Of a DNA stretch of 64,000 nucleotides, positions 63,280 to 64,000 are shown piece by piece. The stretch is from NCBI RefSeq assembly GCF_014639795.1, contig NZ_BMGC01000004.1:169529-233528 (forward strand). Direction: 5' to 3'. A program made the translations under genes and the position numbers. Each line of letters starts with the position of its first letter. Within the stretch, counting starts at the first letter, position 1. This DNA comes from Gordonia jinhuaensis (lineage in GTDB: Bacteria > Actinomycetota > Actinomycetes > Mycobacteriales > Mycobacteriaceae). Under the pieces are notes generated by a model. It saw nothing but the letters and a program-made list of their open reading frames with translations, searched no databases and was not told where the DNA came from.

Positions 63280-64000
63280 TCAGAACGGTGGCGGATCCTC
63301 GATGGCGCGCCGAGCCTCCTGCTCGCCTTTGGCCCCGAGGGCTTTGCGGTTGCGTTCTCGTTCCTGGCGGCGGCGGGCGTGTGTGTCTGCCAGGCGTGAT
63401 CGGCGTCTGGTCGGTGACTCTGGAGTGTTCTGTTGTGGTGGTGGGTGTTTCGGTGGCTCGGGGTTGGTGAAGGTGATGTCCCGCAGGGTGGGGAAGAGGT
63501 CGTCGCCGGATTCGGCGTAACCGTGGATCGTTGCACCGTTGGGGGTGTAGAAGATTTGACGGGCTTTGCCGGTGGCGTCGATGTACTGGTCGTCGAGGAA
63601 CACGCCATCGGTTTTCATCTGGTGATGCATCCGGCACTTGGTCGCCAACCCTGCTGCGGTCGTCTGGCCACCGGCTGCGGGGTTGTCGTGATCGTATTCA
63701 TGCACATGATCCAGATCCCCAGCGAACGCAGGTTTGTCGCAACCGGGCACGGTGCAGTAGCCGTCCCGGATACGAATGAACAAGCTCATCGCTGTGCTGG
63801 GCCGGTAGGGATCCGACGGCAGATGCGGTAGTAGTGGTTTCCCGCCGGGTTGATCGGTCTGATGACTGCCCCCGTGCGTTGGGCCAACTCCCGCACATGG
63901 GGCTGGTGCACGAGTAGGTGACATCTGATCTGGCTTGCCCTGCCGGGCGGCCTGGAAGGATGCCAGCTGTGCCCAAGCCCTATCCCCAGGAGTTCCGCGA
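63280..64000 (-). CDS. HNH endonuclease-signature protein, DUF222/13E12 type (3' part)
   Basis: The C-terminal 240 or so residues of a DUF222/HNH protein; the N-terminus lies beyond the right edge. IRDGYCTVPGCDKPA, then DLDHVHEYDHDNPAAGGQTT and LATKCRMHHQMKTDGVF, give the HNH-type zinc and catalytic residues. The C-terminal tail is highly basic (SPTRRRSRLADTHARRRQER). Such genes are multicopy in Gordonia and Mycobacterium, and their function is poorly known. The frame stays open to position 64000. Confidence 0.85.
   Translation of the reverse strand, partial: RGTPGDRAWAQLASFQAARQGKPDQMSPTRAPAPCAGVGPTHGGSHQTDQPGGKPLLPHLPSDPYRPSTAMSLFIRIRDGYCTVPGCDKPAFAGDLDHVHEYDHDNPAAGGQTTAAGLATKCRMHHQMKTDGVFLDDQYIDATGKARQIFYTPNGATIHGYAESGDDLFPTLRDITFTNPEPPKHPPPQQNTPESPTRRRSRLADTHARRRQERERNRKALGAKGEQEARRAIEDPPPF

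Noticed and set aside
63698..63976. Alternative frame through the DUF222/HNH gene, suspected frameshift
   Set aside because: The HNH frame itself is open to the window edge and reads plausibly (AWAQLASFQAARQGKPDQ) without a shift, so no disruption needs to be assumed.

Overview
The window is a GC-rich actinobacterial chromosome segment. The gene content points to Mycobacteriales, and I would guess Gordonia or a close relative. Supporting genes are mycothiol synthesis (mshB), coenzyme F420 synthesis (fbiA, fbiB, cofG), whiB2, gpgS of the methylglucose-lipopolysaccharide pathway, the glgC/glgM pair, fadD6, lpqW, a wax-ester-synthase-like acyltransferase and a DUF222/HNH gene at the right edge. 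No rRNA, tRNA, CRISPR array, insertion sequence or prophage was recognised.

Layout. 1-1.4 kb: class Ib ribonucleotide reductase operon nrdH-nrdI-nrdE, running leftwards and cut at the left edge. 2-3.4 kb: FMN reductase with a divergent TetR regulator and a palindromic operator. 3.5-11.3 kb: manA, a TobH-like SIS protein, a DUF3499 gene, a zincin-like gene, whiB2, fbiA-fbiB and a NUDIX gene. This is the order of the M. tuberculosis Rv3255c-Rv3262 block, except that phosphomannomutase is absent. 11.4-26.4 kb: glgC/glgM, an rRNA-type methyltransferase, DUF3117, a DivIVA-like membrane protein, gpgS, folP2, fadD6, two LOG genes, dapE, dapD, dapC and fdxC, collinear with M. tuberculosis Rv1213 to Rv1177. 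26.4-31.3 kb: cysteine dioxygenase and rhodanese behind a cysteine-rich leader peptide, then small redox and regulatory genes. 31.3-36.1 kb: a four-gene translationally coupled operon (CofH-like, Baeyer-Villiger-type monooxygenase, CofG, unknown protein) sitting where mycobacteria carry fused fbiC. 36.2-46 kb: an Rv1171-like membrane gene, mshB, lpqW, typA, then mutT2 with a thiamine-type ABC importer. 46.4-50.8 kb: secreted proteins and a lysoplasmalogenase. 50.8-64 kb: sugar transporter, HhH protein, decapeptide-repeat protein, acyltransferase, Mg2+ P-type ATPase, CtaG, HpxO-like hydroxylase, PrmC-like methyltransferase, an F420-type PPOX protein, a cupin and the HNH gene.

Three things stand out. 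First, the CofH homologue at 34930-36057 has lost the radical-SAM cysteine motif while the rest of the fold is retained, and it is coupled to a flavin monooxygenase and an apparently intact CofG. Second, at least thirteen genes carry short tandem duplications (14-27 bp units) that begin at, contain or directly follow their stop codon. Third, many genes lack a Shine-Dalgarno sequence and have a TAnnnT hexamer 6-8 nt before the start codon, which suggests widespread leaderless transcription. Comparisons with M. tuberculosis are from memory and were not computed.
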